Assembly: GCA_027489915.1 (NCBI GenBank)
Contig: JAIXZB010000060.1
Span: 1-9,101 of the forward strand
Length of the DNA stretch: 9,101 bases
Direction of reading: 5' to 3'
Origin: Rickettsiales bacterium
GTDB taxonomy: Bacteria > Pseudomonadota > Alphaproteobacteria > Rickettsiales > UBA3002
Shown: in pieces, positions 1 to 6,747 of the stretch
Layout: every line of letters begins with the position of its first letter
How positions within the stretch are numbered: position 1 is the stretch's first letter
Program-made: the position numbers and the translations under genes
Notes under the pieces: generated by a model
What the model was told of the DNA's origin: nothing
Database searches by the model: none
Seen by the model: the letters and a program-made list of their open reading frames with translations, nothing else

Positions 1-1617
1 CGCGCAAGCCCATGGATAAACGGTAAATCCGAAGCGCAACAAGCTCCCTGTCACTGCCCTCCCACAGAAATGTGCCCTAAAACAGAAGAAGAGTACGAGA
101 ATAATAATCTAGCAAAATTGCCTATGACGTTCGTGAGGCGTTGCTGCTCAGATATTCCTGACGTCACCTGCCCAGATGGCTCTCCGCTTCCTGCCGATGG
201 CAAATGCACTCCCATCACGAACTGCCCAAACAAATACTACCCATCCTTGGCTGAAACCAAAATTTTTGATGGTGGCGCTGTCACTAATAATTACAAACAA
301 CCCTACACCAACAAAAATTTTGCTTTCAACAGCAATTTGGGGATGTATGGCTGGGCATATACGGCTCGCTTGGGCAAACGGCTCAACTGGTCACTGCGCA
401 TGTCTGATGCCGTGTATTGGGTGTGGGGACCCATGTTCTGTACTTACTATGGTGACGGAGCAGGTGCTTTTGGGGGGGGCGATTTAACACGCCCACGCTG
501 CGCATTCGATGCTTACAACCAACTGACCGATGGTGTTAACACAGGCTATCAGAGCTTAAATCAAATCGTAGGAACTCTGGGTGCAGAAACACTCACCTGG
601 TTTGGTATATCTGTTGCCAAAATTGAAAAGCTTCCAGACAATCTGGCAACCGATGAAGTTCTTGCGGAATGGAACGGGAGACGCTTCTTAGAAATAGCCA
701 ATAACAGCGCAAATTATGGCGCAATGGATAATGCATATCAAACTAAAGATGTTGCTGTAGGTGGTGTCATCGAAGACACACGGGGCGAACTGGTGCGCCA
801 ATGCCGCAAGGTGCAGGGCGAGTTTCTTGAAATTGAATACAAAGCTGTTCAAGCACCCCCTATTCCTATTACCGTTGCTGCCGACAGAACAGGTAAATTC
901 AGCTACACTAAAACCTGCACCGAGATAGATTACAATAACCATACGCTCACGGCTAATTGTAAAGACGGTGGTACAGATAAAGATCTAAAACCAACGTCTA
1001 AAACAAATACTGTTCCCAAAGCCTATCAGTGCAGATCTTTACGTAATGTAATGGGGCAATTGGTGTGCGAACGGGATGCATCTATCCCAGAACCTAATAG
1101 CGATATTCAACTCTGTCCTTACCTGCAGTGCCGCTACATTTACGAATCCACATGGGAATCCTGCTTAGCTGGCGATGTTAAAATCACTCTGGCCGATGGT
1201 TCTGTGAAACCTGTGAAAGATTTAGTGGTTGGCGATGCAGTACAATCTGCAACTGGCACGCATGCTATCACCGCCACCAACCAATACCGCTCTAAAGACC
1301 GCATACTTTATGGCATCAACGGCTCCGATGCACTCATCACGGGCGATCACCCAATACGTACCACCAAAGGGTGGACGGTGATTAGTGACAAAGCCTTGGA
1401 ACTGTATAAAGGCAAAGAGGGCTTTGCAGCCACCAAACTGGCCGTAGGCGATACACTCATCACGCTTGATGGGGAAATACCTGTCACCGCCATCACCAAA
1501 GTACGCAACAGCCAACCTATTGCCACCTACAATATCAAAATCGAGGGCAATAACAGCTTCTATGCCAACGGCATCGAAGTCAAAGGCTTCGATTCCATGC
1601 AAATGAACTATAAGTAG
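1..1617 (+). CDS. Secreted cysteine-rich protein with C-terminal Hint domain, copy 1 (5' partial)
   Basis: The frame is open from base 1 and its translation (RASPWINGKSEAQQ...) matches residues 36 onward of the downstream paralogue, so the true start lies about 105 nt before the window. The ATG at 70 is internal. The visible 538 residues comprise a Cys-rich N-terminal segment (CHCPP, RCC, CPDG...PADGKC, NCP), a Trp/Tyr-rich middle, a CVNH-like insert (about residues 298-357 from base 1) and a C-terminal Hint domain starting at Cys388 (CLAGDVKI) and running to the stop. Hint landmarks are the nucleophile Cys, a T-x-x-H block (ITGDHP) and a terminal FYANGIEVKG strand. There is no C-terminal HN dipeptide or C-extein, so protein splicing is unlikely; Hedgehog-like self-cleavage at Ser-Cys is possible. 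A signal peptide is inferred from the paralogue. A G8 run at 472-479 makes the frame slippage-prone. The next gene starts 6 nt downstream. The biological role is unknown. Confidence 0.85.
   Translation, partial: RASPWINGKSEAQQAPCHCPPTEMCPKTEEEYENNNLAKLPMTFVRRCCSDIPDVTCPDGSPLPADGKCTPITNCPNKYYPSLAETKIFDGGAVTNNYKQPYTNKNFAFNSNLGMYGWAYTARLGKRLNWSLRMSDAVYWVWGPMFCTYYGDGAGAFGGGDLTRPRCAFDAYNQLTDGVNTGYQSLNQIVGTLGAETLTWFGISVAKIEKLPDNLATDEVLAEWNGRRFLEIANNSANYGAMDNAYQTKDVAVGGVIEDTRGELVRQCRKVQGEFLEIEYKAVQAPPIPITVAADRTGKFSYTKTCTEIDYNNHTLTANCKDGGTDKDLKPTSKTNTVPKAYQCRSLRNVMGQLVCERDASIPEPNSDIQLCPYLQCRYIYESTWESCLAGDVKITLADGSVKPVKDLVVGDAVQSATGTHAITATNQYRSKDRILYGINGSDALITGDHPIRTTKGWTVISDKALELYKGKEGFAATKLAVGDTLITLDGEIPVTAITKVRNSQPIATYNIKIEGNNSFYANGIEVKGFDSMQMNYK
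472..479 (+). repeat. Poly-G (G8) tract inside Hint protein copy 1
   Basis: Eight consecutive G residues encode part of Phe-Gly-Gly-Gly-Asp. Losing one G gives a TAA at 485-487 almost immediately, and gaining one G gives a TAA at 537-539, so either slippage event truncates the protein before the CVNH-like and Hint parts. The paralogue has no such tract. Poly-G tracts of this kind act as phase-variation switches in surface genes of several bacteria. A sequencing-length error is also possible, although the current length preserves the frame. Confidence 0.6.
892..1071 (+). other. Cyanovirin-N-like (CVNH) repeat inserted in copy 1
   Basis: This 60-residue stretch begins GKFSYTKTC, continues with HTLTANCKDGG, and ends NVMGQLVCE. 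The order and spacing resemble one CVNH repeat: F-S-x-T-C, then L-T-x-x-C, a Gly-containing loop, and N-x-x-G-x-L. Cyanovirin-N itself begins its repeat GKFSQTC and has VLTSTC. CVNH domains bind high-mannose or related glycans, so a carbohydrate-binding role is possible. Only one repeat is visible, whereas classical CVNH proteins have two. The paralogue lacks the segment entirely. The assignment rests on motif memory and was not confirmed by a profile search. Confidence 0.5.
1162..1616 (+). repeat. Hint-domain direct repeat, copy A
   Basis: This segment encodes the 151-residue Hint module of the first gene and is repeated at 2689-3143 with a constant offset of 1527 and no indels. Perfect DNA matches occur at 1318-1394 (77 bp) and 1546-1616 (71 bp); between them the differences are mostly synonymous. 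The proteins differ at 9 of 151 positions. The two stop codons differ (TAG versus TAA). High local identity inside diverged genes suggests recent duplication or gene conversion of this module. Confidence 0.9.
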
Positions 1618-1623
1618 GGATTT

Positions 1624-1692
1624 ATGCGTTCAAATAAACTAGGTATTCTTGCCCTCGCTTTTATTGCAATGCTTGCTTCGCAAGCACAAGCG
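1624..1692 (+). other. Sec-type signal peptide of Hint protein copy 2
   Basis: Residues 1-23 have a short basic n-region (R2, K5), an uninterrupted hydrophobic core from L6 to A18, and an AQA motif ending at residue 23 that fits signal peptidase I cleavage before Ser24. There is no cysteine at +1, so a lipoprotein is not indicated. Confidence 0.85.
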
Positions 1693-3144
1693 TCATGGCC
1701 TAATCTGCCCATCGCTTGTTTGCCAGAGCGCGCCGCCCCATGGGTGAATGGAAAATCCGAAGCACAACAGGAGCCTTGCCATTGCCCACCCTCTGAGATG
1801 TGCCCCACCACGAGTGAGGTTTTTCGAGACAATTCAAAGGCCTTAATGCCCATGTCTTTCGTGGCGCGCTGCTGCCCTCAAATACCAGACGAACCCAAAT
1901 GCCCAGATGGAAAACCCATGCCTGCTGATGGAAAATGTACCGAAACAACTAACTGTCCAAGCAAATTTTATCCGTCGCTCGTTGAATCAGAAATAATCAA
2001 AAATAATGTATATTCAGGAACCTACAAACCCTCAAACGGTGATAAAGCTCATAAATTTCGTATTATGTGGGCAGATTTCTTAAGTGGCAGAGGGGAATAT
2101 GATGTTATGGATGAAGGTGACCCTTGGGCGTCTGATATAAATTTGAACCCATGGCAAACAGCACGCTTAAAAGATCATTATTATTGGTCAATAAGACTAG
2201 CACATGCGATGTATTGGATACATGGACCAACATATGGTGGATACAACTCAGCATATCCAGATGGGTACTTGCCACTCACAAATGGGATAAACAACGGACA
2301 ACTTAATTTAGAGCAATTAAGTAATACACTTGGGCCAAATAACCTCACTTGGTACGGGATATCAGTTGCTTTGATAGATAATCTGCCTGATAACCTTGCA
2401 ACAGACGCAATTTTGAATCAGTGGAATGGAAGAAATTTTCTTGAAATTGCTGGTTACGGTTACACTGATAAAACTTGGGATGGAAAAGATTCTCTTCAAA
2501 CTGTTATTAACAGCTACGACCAGAGAATTTCTGACTCTTTAGGCGCTCTCCAATCAGAACGCCCTGAAGTAATCAAACAATGCCGTAATGTTAAAGGTGA
2601 GTATTTAGAAATTGAATATAAACAATTTGGAAATCAGTTGTGTCCTTACTTACAATGCAGATACATATACGATACTACTACTGAATCCTGCTTAGCTGGA
2701 GATGTAAAAATTACTCTGGCCGATGGTTCTGTGAAACCAGTGAAAGATTTAGTGGTTGGCGATGCAGTGAAATCGGCGAGTGGTGAACATACAATCACCG
2801 CCACAAACCAGTACCGCTCTAAAGAGCGTATCCTTTACGGTATAAACGGCTCCGATGCACTCATCACGGGCGATCACCCAATACGTACCACCAAAGGGTG
2901 GACGGTGATTAGTGACAAAGCATTAGCGCTGTATAAAGGCAAAGAAGGATTTGCCACCACCAAACTGGCCGTAGGCGATACACTCATCACACTCGATGGT
3001 GAGATACCCGTTACAGCCATCACCAAAGTACGTAGCAGCCAGCCTATTGCGACCTATAATATCAAAATCGATGGCAATAACAGCTTCTATGCCAACGGCA
3101 TCGAAGTCAAAGGCTTCGATTCCATGCAAATGAACTATAAGTAA
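1624..3144 (+). CDS. Secreted cysteine-rich protein with C-terminal Hint domain, copy 2
   Basis: This complete 506-residue paralogue of the preceding gene starts at an ATG preceded by AGGGA, which overlaps the upstream stop codon, so translational coupling is likely. Residues 1-23 form a classic signal peptide: basic RSNK, hydrophobic LGILALAFIAMLA, cleavage AQA|S. The mature N-terminal part is Cys-rich (CLPE, CHCPP, RCC, CPDGKPMPADGKC, NCP) and is followed by a Trp/Tyr-rich region containing LTWYGISVA and DNLATD, both nearly shared with copy 1. The Hint domain covers residues 356-506: Cys356 after Ser, the ITGDHP block, and the FYANGIEVKG strand near the end. Only five residues (QFGNQ) stand where copy 1 has an 89-residue segment. 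The middle of the gene is AT-rich (21/60 G+C at 2161-2220), whereas the Hint part is GC-richer. The protein is probably exported by Sec; any autoprocessing is inferred from the Hint family and the role is unknown. Confidence 0.88.
   Translation: MRSNKLGILALAFIAMLASQAQASWPNLPIACLPERAAPWVNGKSEAQQEPCHCPPSEMCPTTSEVFRDNSKALMPMSFVARCCPQIPDEPKCPDGKPMPADGKCTETTNCPSKFYPSLVESEIIKNNVYSGTYKPSNGDKAHKFRIMWADFLSGRGEYDVMDEGDPWASDINLNPWQTARLKDHYYWSIRLAHAMYWIHGPTYGGYNSAYPDGYLPLTNGINNGQLNLEQLSNTLGPNNLTWYGISVALIDNLPDNLATDAILNQWNGRNFLEIAGYGYTDKTWDGKDSLQTVINSYDQRISDSLGALQSERPEVIKQCRNVKGEYLEIEYKQFGNQLCPYLQCRYIYDTTTESCLAGDVKITLADGSVKPVKDLVVGDAVKSASGEHTITATNQYRSKERILYGINGSDALITGDHPIRTTKGWTVISDKALALYKGKEGFATTKLAVGDTLITLDGEIPVTAITKVRSSQPIATYNIKIDGNNSFYANGIEVKGFDSMQMNYK
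2689..3143 (+). repeat. Hint-domain direct repeat, copy B
   Basis: This is the second copy of the Hint module, beginning at the nucleophile Cys codon at 2689-2691. Its perfect-match blocks are 2845-2921 and 3073-3143, equivalent to 1318-1394 and 1546-1616. Sequence upstream of the Cys codon diverges quickly apart from the short shared linker LCPYLQCRYIY. Confidence 0.9.
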
Positions 3145-3158
3145 ACGGGAGAGCACTT

Positions 3159-4529
3159 ATGCAAAAATCATTCATATCCAATACAAGCGGATCCATAGGT
3201 GTCTTTGTTGCACTGGGTGTTGTAGCACTCGTAACGGTAGTGGGCTTGGCCATCGATGTAAGCAGCCACACCAACATCAAAACCAAATTCCAAAATGCGC
3301 TCGATCAAGCGGTGTTATCTACTGCGTCAGCTGCTGTTGATTCACAAGATAAAATGGAAAACGATGCGCTGAAATTCTTTCAATCCAACTTTCCTGAATC
3401 CACCGACGGAACCGTAAAAATCACCTCTTTCAATGTAACCTTCGACCCATCTAATTTTGAATGGAAGGGCGAAGCAACAGGAACCGTAAAAACAAGCATT
3501 GGTGGTATAGTTGGCATATCAGAAACCAACTTAAGCCATACTGCAAAAGTAAAATGGGATGAGGTAACCACCGAAGTGGTATTTGCAGTCGATATGTCTG
3601 CCTCCATGTGCGCAACCTTCGATGCTGACAGACGCAGAGGCGGTATACTAAAAGTACAGCCAGACCCTGATTGCAAAAAACTTGCTTCTGTACGCCAAGC
3701 GCTGAATTACCTCATCAAGGGCGACACCGAGCAGGGCGGCACATGGGGTGGCCTGCCAAGAATCACCACGCGCGATGGAAGATCTGCCTACAAAGTCGGA
3801 ATAGTTCCGTTCAACCATAAGGTAAAATTACCCAATACATCCTCAATTCCCGACATTCTAACCGCGCAGGAACCCGATCCTAACTATTTCAAAGTCTTCA
3901 ATGCCGATCCGGGTGCTGCGGAAACAGCAGCGTATCCATTACCAACAGTATCCCCACTGCGCGCACTGAATTCCGAGGGTGATCGCGGGCAGCTGCTGAG
4001 CGCTGTCGAGTCACTGCAAACGCGTCACGATGTTCCGGGCTGGACACGTAGTAATCTAGGTATGCTCACCGCAGCACTCATGCTGGATAAGGATTACAGC
4101 CAGTATTTTGGTGGGGCACAGCCTGCAGCCTTTGATGCCAAGCTTAACAAAAAAGTGGTGTTCCTGCTTACCGATGGTGCGAATATGGGCTGCTGCTTTT
4201 CCGACCACCCTAATGGAACCTATGACCAGCAATACCTCTATAGCTACCGCACCGATAATGATTACCTCGATGGCGGTGCTGATGTGAAGACAGGCGGCTT
4301 ATGTAGAGCGATGAAAGAAAAAGGCATCACCGTTTTTACACTTGTGTATGACGTCGATGATAACGATGCCCAAGGTGGCGGTGCGCGCATTAAGCAGGTA
4401 ATGGAAAACTGCGCATCAGGACCAAAAGATACGAACTTCTTCGATCTGAAAATTGAAGAGTCCGATCGTATTCAGGAGTCGTATAAGAAAATTGCGTCAT
4501 CTCTGGTGCGGCTTCGCCTGAGCGAGTAA
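3159..4529 (+). CDS. TadG-like membrane-anchored vWA-domain protein
   Basis: The start ATG has a GGGAGAG Shine-Dalgarno at 3147-3153 and lies 14 nt after the copy 2 stop. The N-terminus (GSIGVFVALGVVALVTVVGLAIDVSS; split here as residues 11-20 and 21-36) is the TadE/G-like membrane segment found in Flp-pilus proteins, and the rest should face the periplasm or surface. Residues about 138-450 form a vWA domain: the MIDAS motif D145-M-S147-A-S149, a Thr/Ser candidate around 296-298, and the T338-D339-G340 loop. These residues should coordinate a divalent metal and support protein or matrix binding. A Cys-containing insertion (C151 to C172) follows the MIDAS, and C345-C346, C382 and C417 add further possible disulphides. 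At 456 residues it is typical for TadG-like vWA proteins. Co-direction with the Hint genes suggests a shared surface or pilus-related role, which is an inference. No other tad genes lie in the window. Confidence 0.88.
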   Translation: MQKSFISNTSGSIGVFVALGVVALVTVVGLAIDVSSHTNIKTKFQNALDQAVLSTASAAVDSQDKMENDALKFFQSNFPESTDGTVKITSFNVTFDPSNFEWKGEATGTVKTSIGGIVGISETNLSHTAKVKWDEVTTEVVFAVDMSASMCATFDADRRRGGILKVQPDPDCKKLASVRQALNYLIKGDTEQGGTWGGLPRITTRDGRSAYKVGIVPFNHKVKLPNTSSIPDILTAQEPDPNYFKVFNADPGAAETAAYPLPTVSPLRALNSEGDRGQLLSAVESLQTRHDVPGWTRSNLGMLTAALMLDKDYSQYFGGAQPAAFDAKLNKKVVFLLTDGANMGCCFSDHPNGTYDQQYLYSYRTDNDYLDGGADVKTGGLCRAMKEKGITVFTLVYDVDDNDAQGGGARIKQVMENCASGPKDTNFFDLKIEESDRIQESYKKIASSLVRLRLSE

Positions 4530-4541
4530 TCGCTCAAGCGA
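4514..4541. terminator. Hairpin at convergent gene ends (candidate bidirectional terminator)
   Basis: The arms TCGC-C-TGAGCG and CGCTCA-A-GCGA form 10 base pairs with one C-A mismatch around the 6-nt loop AGTAAT. The TAA stop of the vWA gene (4527-4529) lies in the loop. The minus-strand kinase gene ends at 4559, so the hairpin lies between convergent transcripts. Neither side has a T-tract, so a canonical intrinsic terminator is not certain; it may instead protect the 3' end of the mRNA. Confidence 0.45.
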
Positions 4542-4558
4542 CGTATCTACTGAAGCCG

Positions 4559-6727
4559 TTAGGCAGTTGCGAAGAATGCCTCTACGCGCTTTGTTTCTGC
4601 TTTGATAGCTATCAGCATTTCCAGCTTTCTATTTTCTTCTTCATCGCTGTGTATTTCAGCCTGTTTGCAGAGGTTATAAAGTGCCATCGCACCCAGGTTT
4701 CCCGAGGAGCCTTTGAAGCGGTGAGCGGCAGATTTCCATGCATCACAGGTATCGCTCGCTGTAGCTTTCTCCAATATCACAATCATCTCCTGCGCCTGAT
4801 CTAGAAATAATGTGGCAAGGGCTTTTTCTTCCTCAGGATCACCGTCAGTGAACATGCGAAGCTGCTCCATATCCACAGGTGGATACTCGGTTTTCTCTTC
4901 AGAAATTATATCCTCTTTTTGCGCAGTGATGGCAGATTTATTATCATCAAGCGTAAACCATGTTTGCAGAATCTTTTTCAAATGTTCGGCGCGCAGTGGC
5001 TTGCTTAGGTAATCATCCATCCCAGCATTCAAGCACTTCTCGCGGTCGCCCATCATGGCGTTGGCGGTCATCGCAACAATGGGGGTCGATTTCTCGCCCG
5101 CAGGTGCGCGCGCACGAATTTCACGGGTGGCGATATACCCATCCAGTTTGGGCATCTGGCAATCCATGAAGATAATATCGTATGTTATATCGTTGCATTT
5201 CAGCAGCGCTTCCAATCCATCGGTGGCTTTATCAATCTGTGTAAAGCCAAATTTACGTAGCAGTTTTTCTGCAAAAATCTGATTCACGGCATAATCATCG
5301 ACAAGTAATGCACGGGCTTTTCCTATTGGCATTTTCGTCGTATCTTTATCAACATACTGCCTTAAATAATCTATTGTAACCAGCTCATCTGATGCATGTG
5401 CACGCGTGCAAGGAATAGCAAACCAGAAGCTCGATCCTTTGCCTTCTGCACTCTCCACACCGATAGTACCACCCATTAAATTGACGAGGTGCTTGGTAAT
5501 GGCAAGCCCAAGCCCTGTGCCACCGTATTTGCGGGTGACCGACGTATCGCCCTGCGTAAATTTATCAAAAATCTCGCCCATCTTATGTGCGGGAATGCCC
5601 ATGCCTGTATCTTCAACACACACATGCAGCTTGCAGCCCTCATCTGATTCGTGAATATCTGCCTTAAGCCGTACATAGCCACGGTCGGTGAATTTAATCG
5701 CATTACCCAGCAGATTCATTATAATCTGGCGCATGCGCCCTGAATCGCCCCATATATACAACGCGTCCTGCGATTCGTAATCGACACGCAGTTCCACACC
5801 TTTTTTTATTGCTTGCGGGCGCAGTAAATTTGCCGTTTTGCGCATCGCATCCGTAAAGTTAAATGCTATGTGCTCAAGCTCAAGCGCACCTGCTTCTATT
5901 TTCGAAAAATCGAGAATATCATTGAGCAGCATTAGCAAGCTTTCGCCCGAACTGTTAATGGTCGAAACATATTCTTTCTGTTCATCATTCAGAGGCGTAT
6001 CGGCAAGCAGGCTTGCCATTCCCAAAACACCATTCATCGGTGTGCGAAGCTCGTGGCTCATATTTGCTAAAAAATCGCCTTTGGCTCGGTTGGCTTGTTC
6101 GGCTTTCGCCAGACTTTCCTGCAAATCACGTGAGGCAGCTTCCATTTTAAGATTGGCGCGTTTTAAGCTTTTAAGTGTATCGACACGCTCTACAATCTGA
6201 CCTAATTGTTTGCCAATATTACCCATGGTGCTGAGCAAATTTTCATCCGGTATTTCTGCGGAAGGTGAATAGAACTCAATTACTGCGACCGCTTTTTTGC
6301 CAATAAATACAGGAAATCCGAATGCGGCTTTAAGCCCTACCTGAGAGGCTACTTGCTTGCGCGTATACACAGTCGAATGCATCACATCGAGTATCCACAT
6401 AGGGGTGGAATCGGCGAATACTTCGCCCAAGAACCCTTCGTGATTGGCAAGTTCTGTCGCCTCAGATACACGCTTAAACGCATCATATCGCTCAGGCTCA
6501 CTTAAGTACCACACATCCAGATTAATGAGTTTCTGTTTTTCTTCTGAATAGAGATAGGCATGCCCTACCGCCCAGCCCGTATAGGCGCAGATACTATCAA
6601 TCGCGGTCTGGAATCCTTGCGTAATGGAATCCGCCTCATTGGCTGCGGTGGCCACGGTTTTAAGCAACCCCATCAGCCCGATGGTGCGCTCCAGCTCTAC
6701 CGTGTGGCTATCAATGACGTGTTCCAT
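4559..6727 (-). CDS. Soluble hybrid histidine kinase: GAF-HisKA-HATPase-REC-HPt
   Basis: This 722-residue protein has no transmembrane segment and is probably cytoplasmic. A GAF-like sensor domain (about residues 20-185) is followed by a helical linker. The HisKA dimerisation helix carries the autophosphorylated His225 in SHELRTPMNG. The ATPase domain has the N-box N338/N342 (NLLGNAIKFT), the G1 box D373-TGMG and the G2 box GGTGLGLAI at 402-410. The receiver domain (about 471-590) has D477-D478, phosphoacceptor D522 (FMDCQMP), T554 and K576. The C-terminal HPt domain has H669 in AAHRFKGSSGN. All catalytic residues are present, so a complete His-Asp-His relay can run within one protein and could feed outside receivers. 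The ATG has an AAGGAGAG Shine-Dalgarno and lies 20 nt after the upstream receiver gene. It is the third gene of the operon. The GAF ligand is unknown. Confidence 0.95.
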   Translation of the reverse strand: MEHVIDSHTVELERTIGLMGLLKTVATAANEADSITQGFQTAIDSICAYTGWAVGHAYLYSEEKQKLINLDVWYLSEPERYDAFKRVSEATELANHEGFLGEVFADSTPMWILDVMHSTVYTRKQVASQVGLKAAFGFPVFIGKKAVAVIEFYSPSAEIPDENLLSTMGNIGKQLGQIVERVDTLKSLKRANLKMEAASRDLQESLAKAEQANRAKGDFLANMSHELRTPMNGVLGMASLLADTPLNDEQKEYVSTINSSGESLLMLLNDILDFSKIEAGALELEHIAFNFTDAMRKTANLLRPQAIKKGVELRVDYESQDALYIWGDSGRMRQIIMNLLGNAIKFTDRGYVRLKADIHESDEGCKLHVCVEDTGMGIPAHKMGEIFDKFTQGDTSVTRKYGGTGLGLAITKHLVNLMGGTIGVESAEGKGSSFWFAIPCTRAHASDELVTIDYLRQYVDKDTTKMPIGKARALLVDDYAVNQIFAEKLLRKFGFTQIDKATDGLEALLKCNDITYDIIFMDCQMPKLDGYIATREIRARAPAGEKSTPIVAMTANAMMGDREKCLNAGMDDYLSKPLRAEHLKKILQTWFTLDDNKSAITAQKEDIISEEKTEYPPVDMEQLRMFTDGDPEEEKALATLFLDQAQEMIVILEKATASDTCDAWKSAAHRFKGSSGNLGAMALYNLCKQAEIHSDEEENRKLEMLIAIKAETKRVEAFFATA

Positions 6728-6747
6728 TACGCGCTCTCCTTGCCTTA

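Noticed and set aside
1222..1602. Antisense reading frames opposite the Hint regions (also 2923-3156)
   Set aside because: They are shadows of strongly supported plus-strand genes, recur only because the Hint DNA is repeated, and have no Shine-Dalgarno or recognisable domain.
1162..1614. A splicing intein
   Set aside because: There is no C-terminal HN and no following Ser/Thr/Cys extein; the protein ends shortly after the last Hint strand. No endonuclease domain is present.
70..1617. Starting the first gene at the ATG at 70
   Set aside because: The frame is open to base 1 and residues before the ATG align with the paralogue (PW-NGKSEAQQ-PCHCPP), so the ATG is internal.
2689..3144. Polymorphic-toxin Hint with a toxin tip and immunity gene
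   Set aside because: Nothing follows the Hint domain except nine residues, and the next gene is a vWA protein, not an immunity-like gene.
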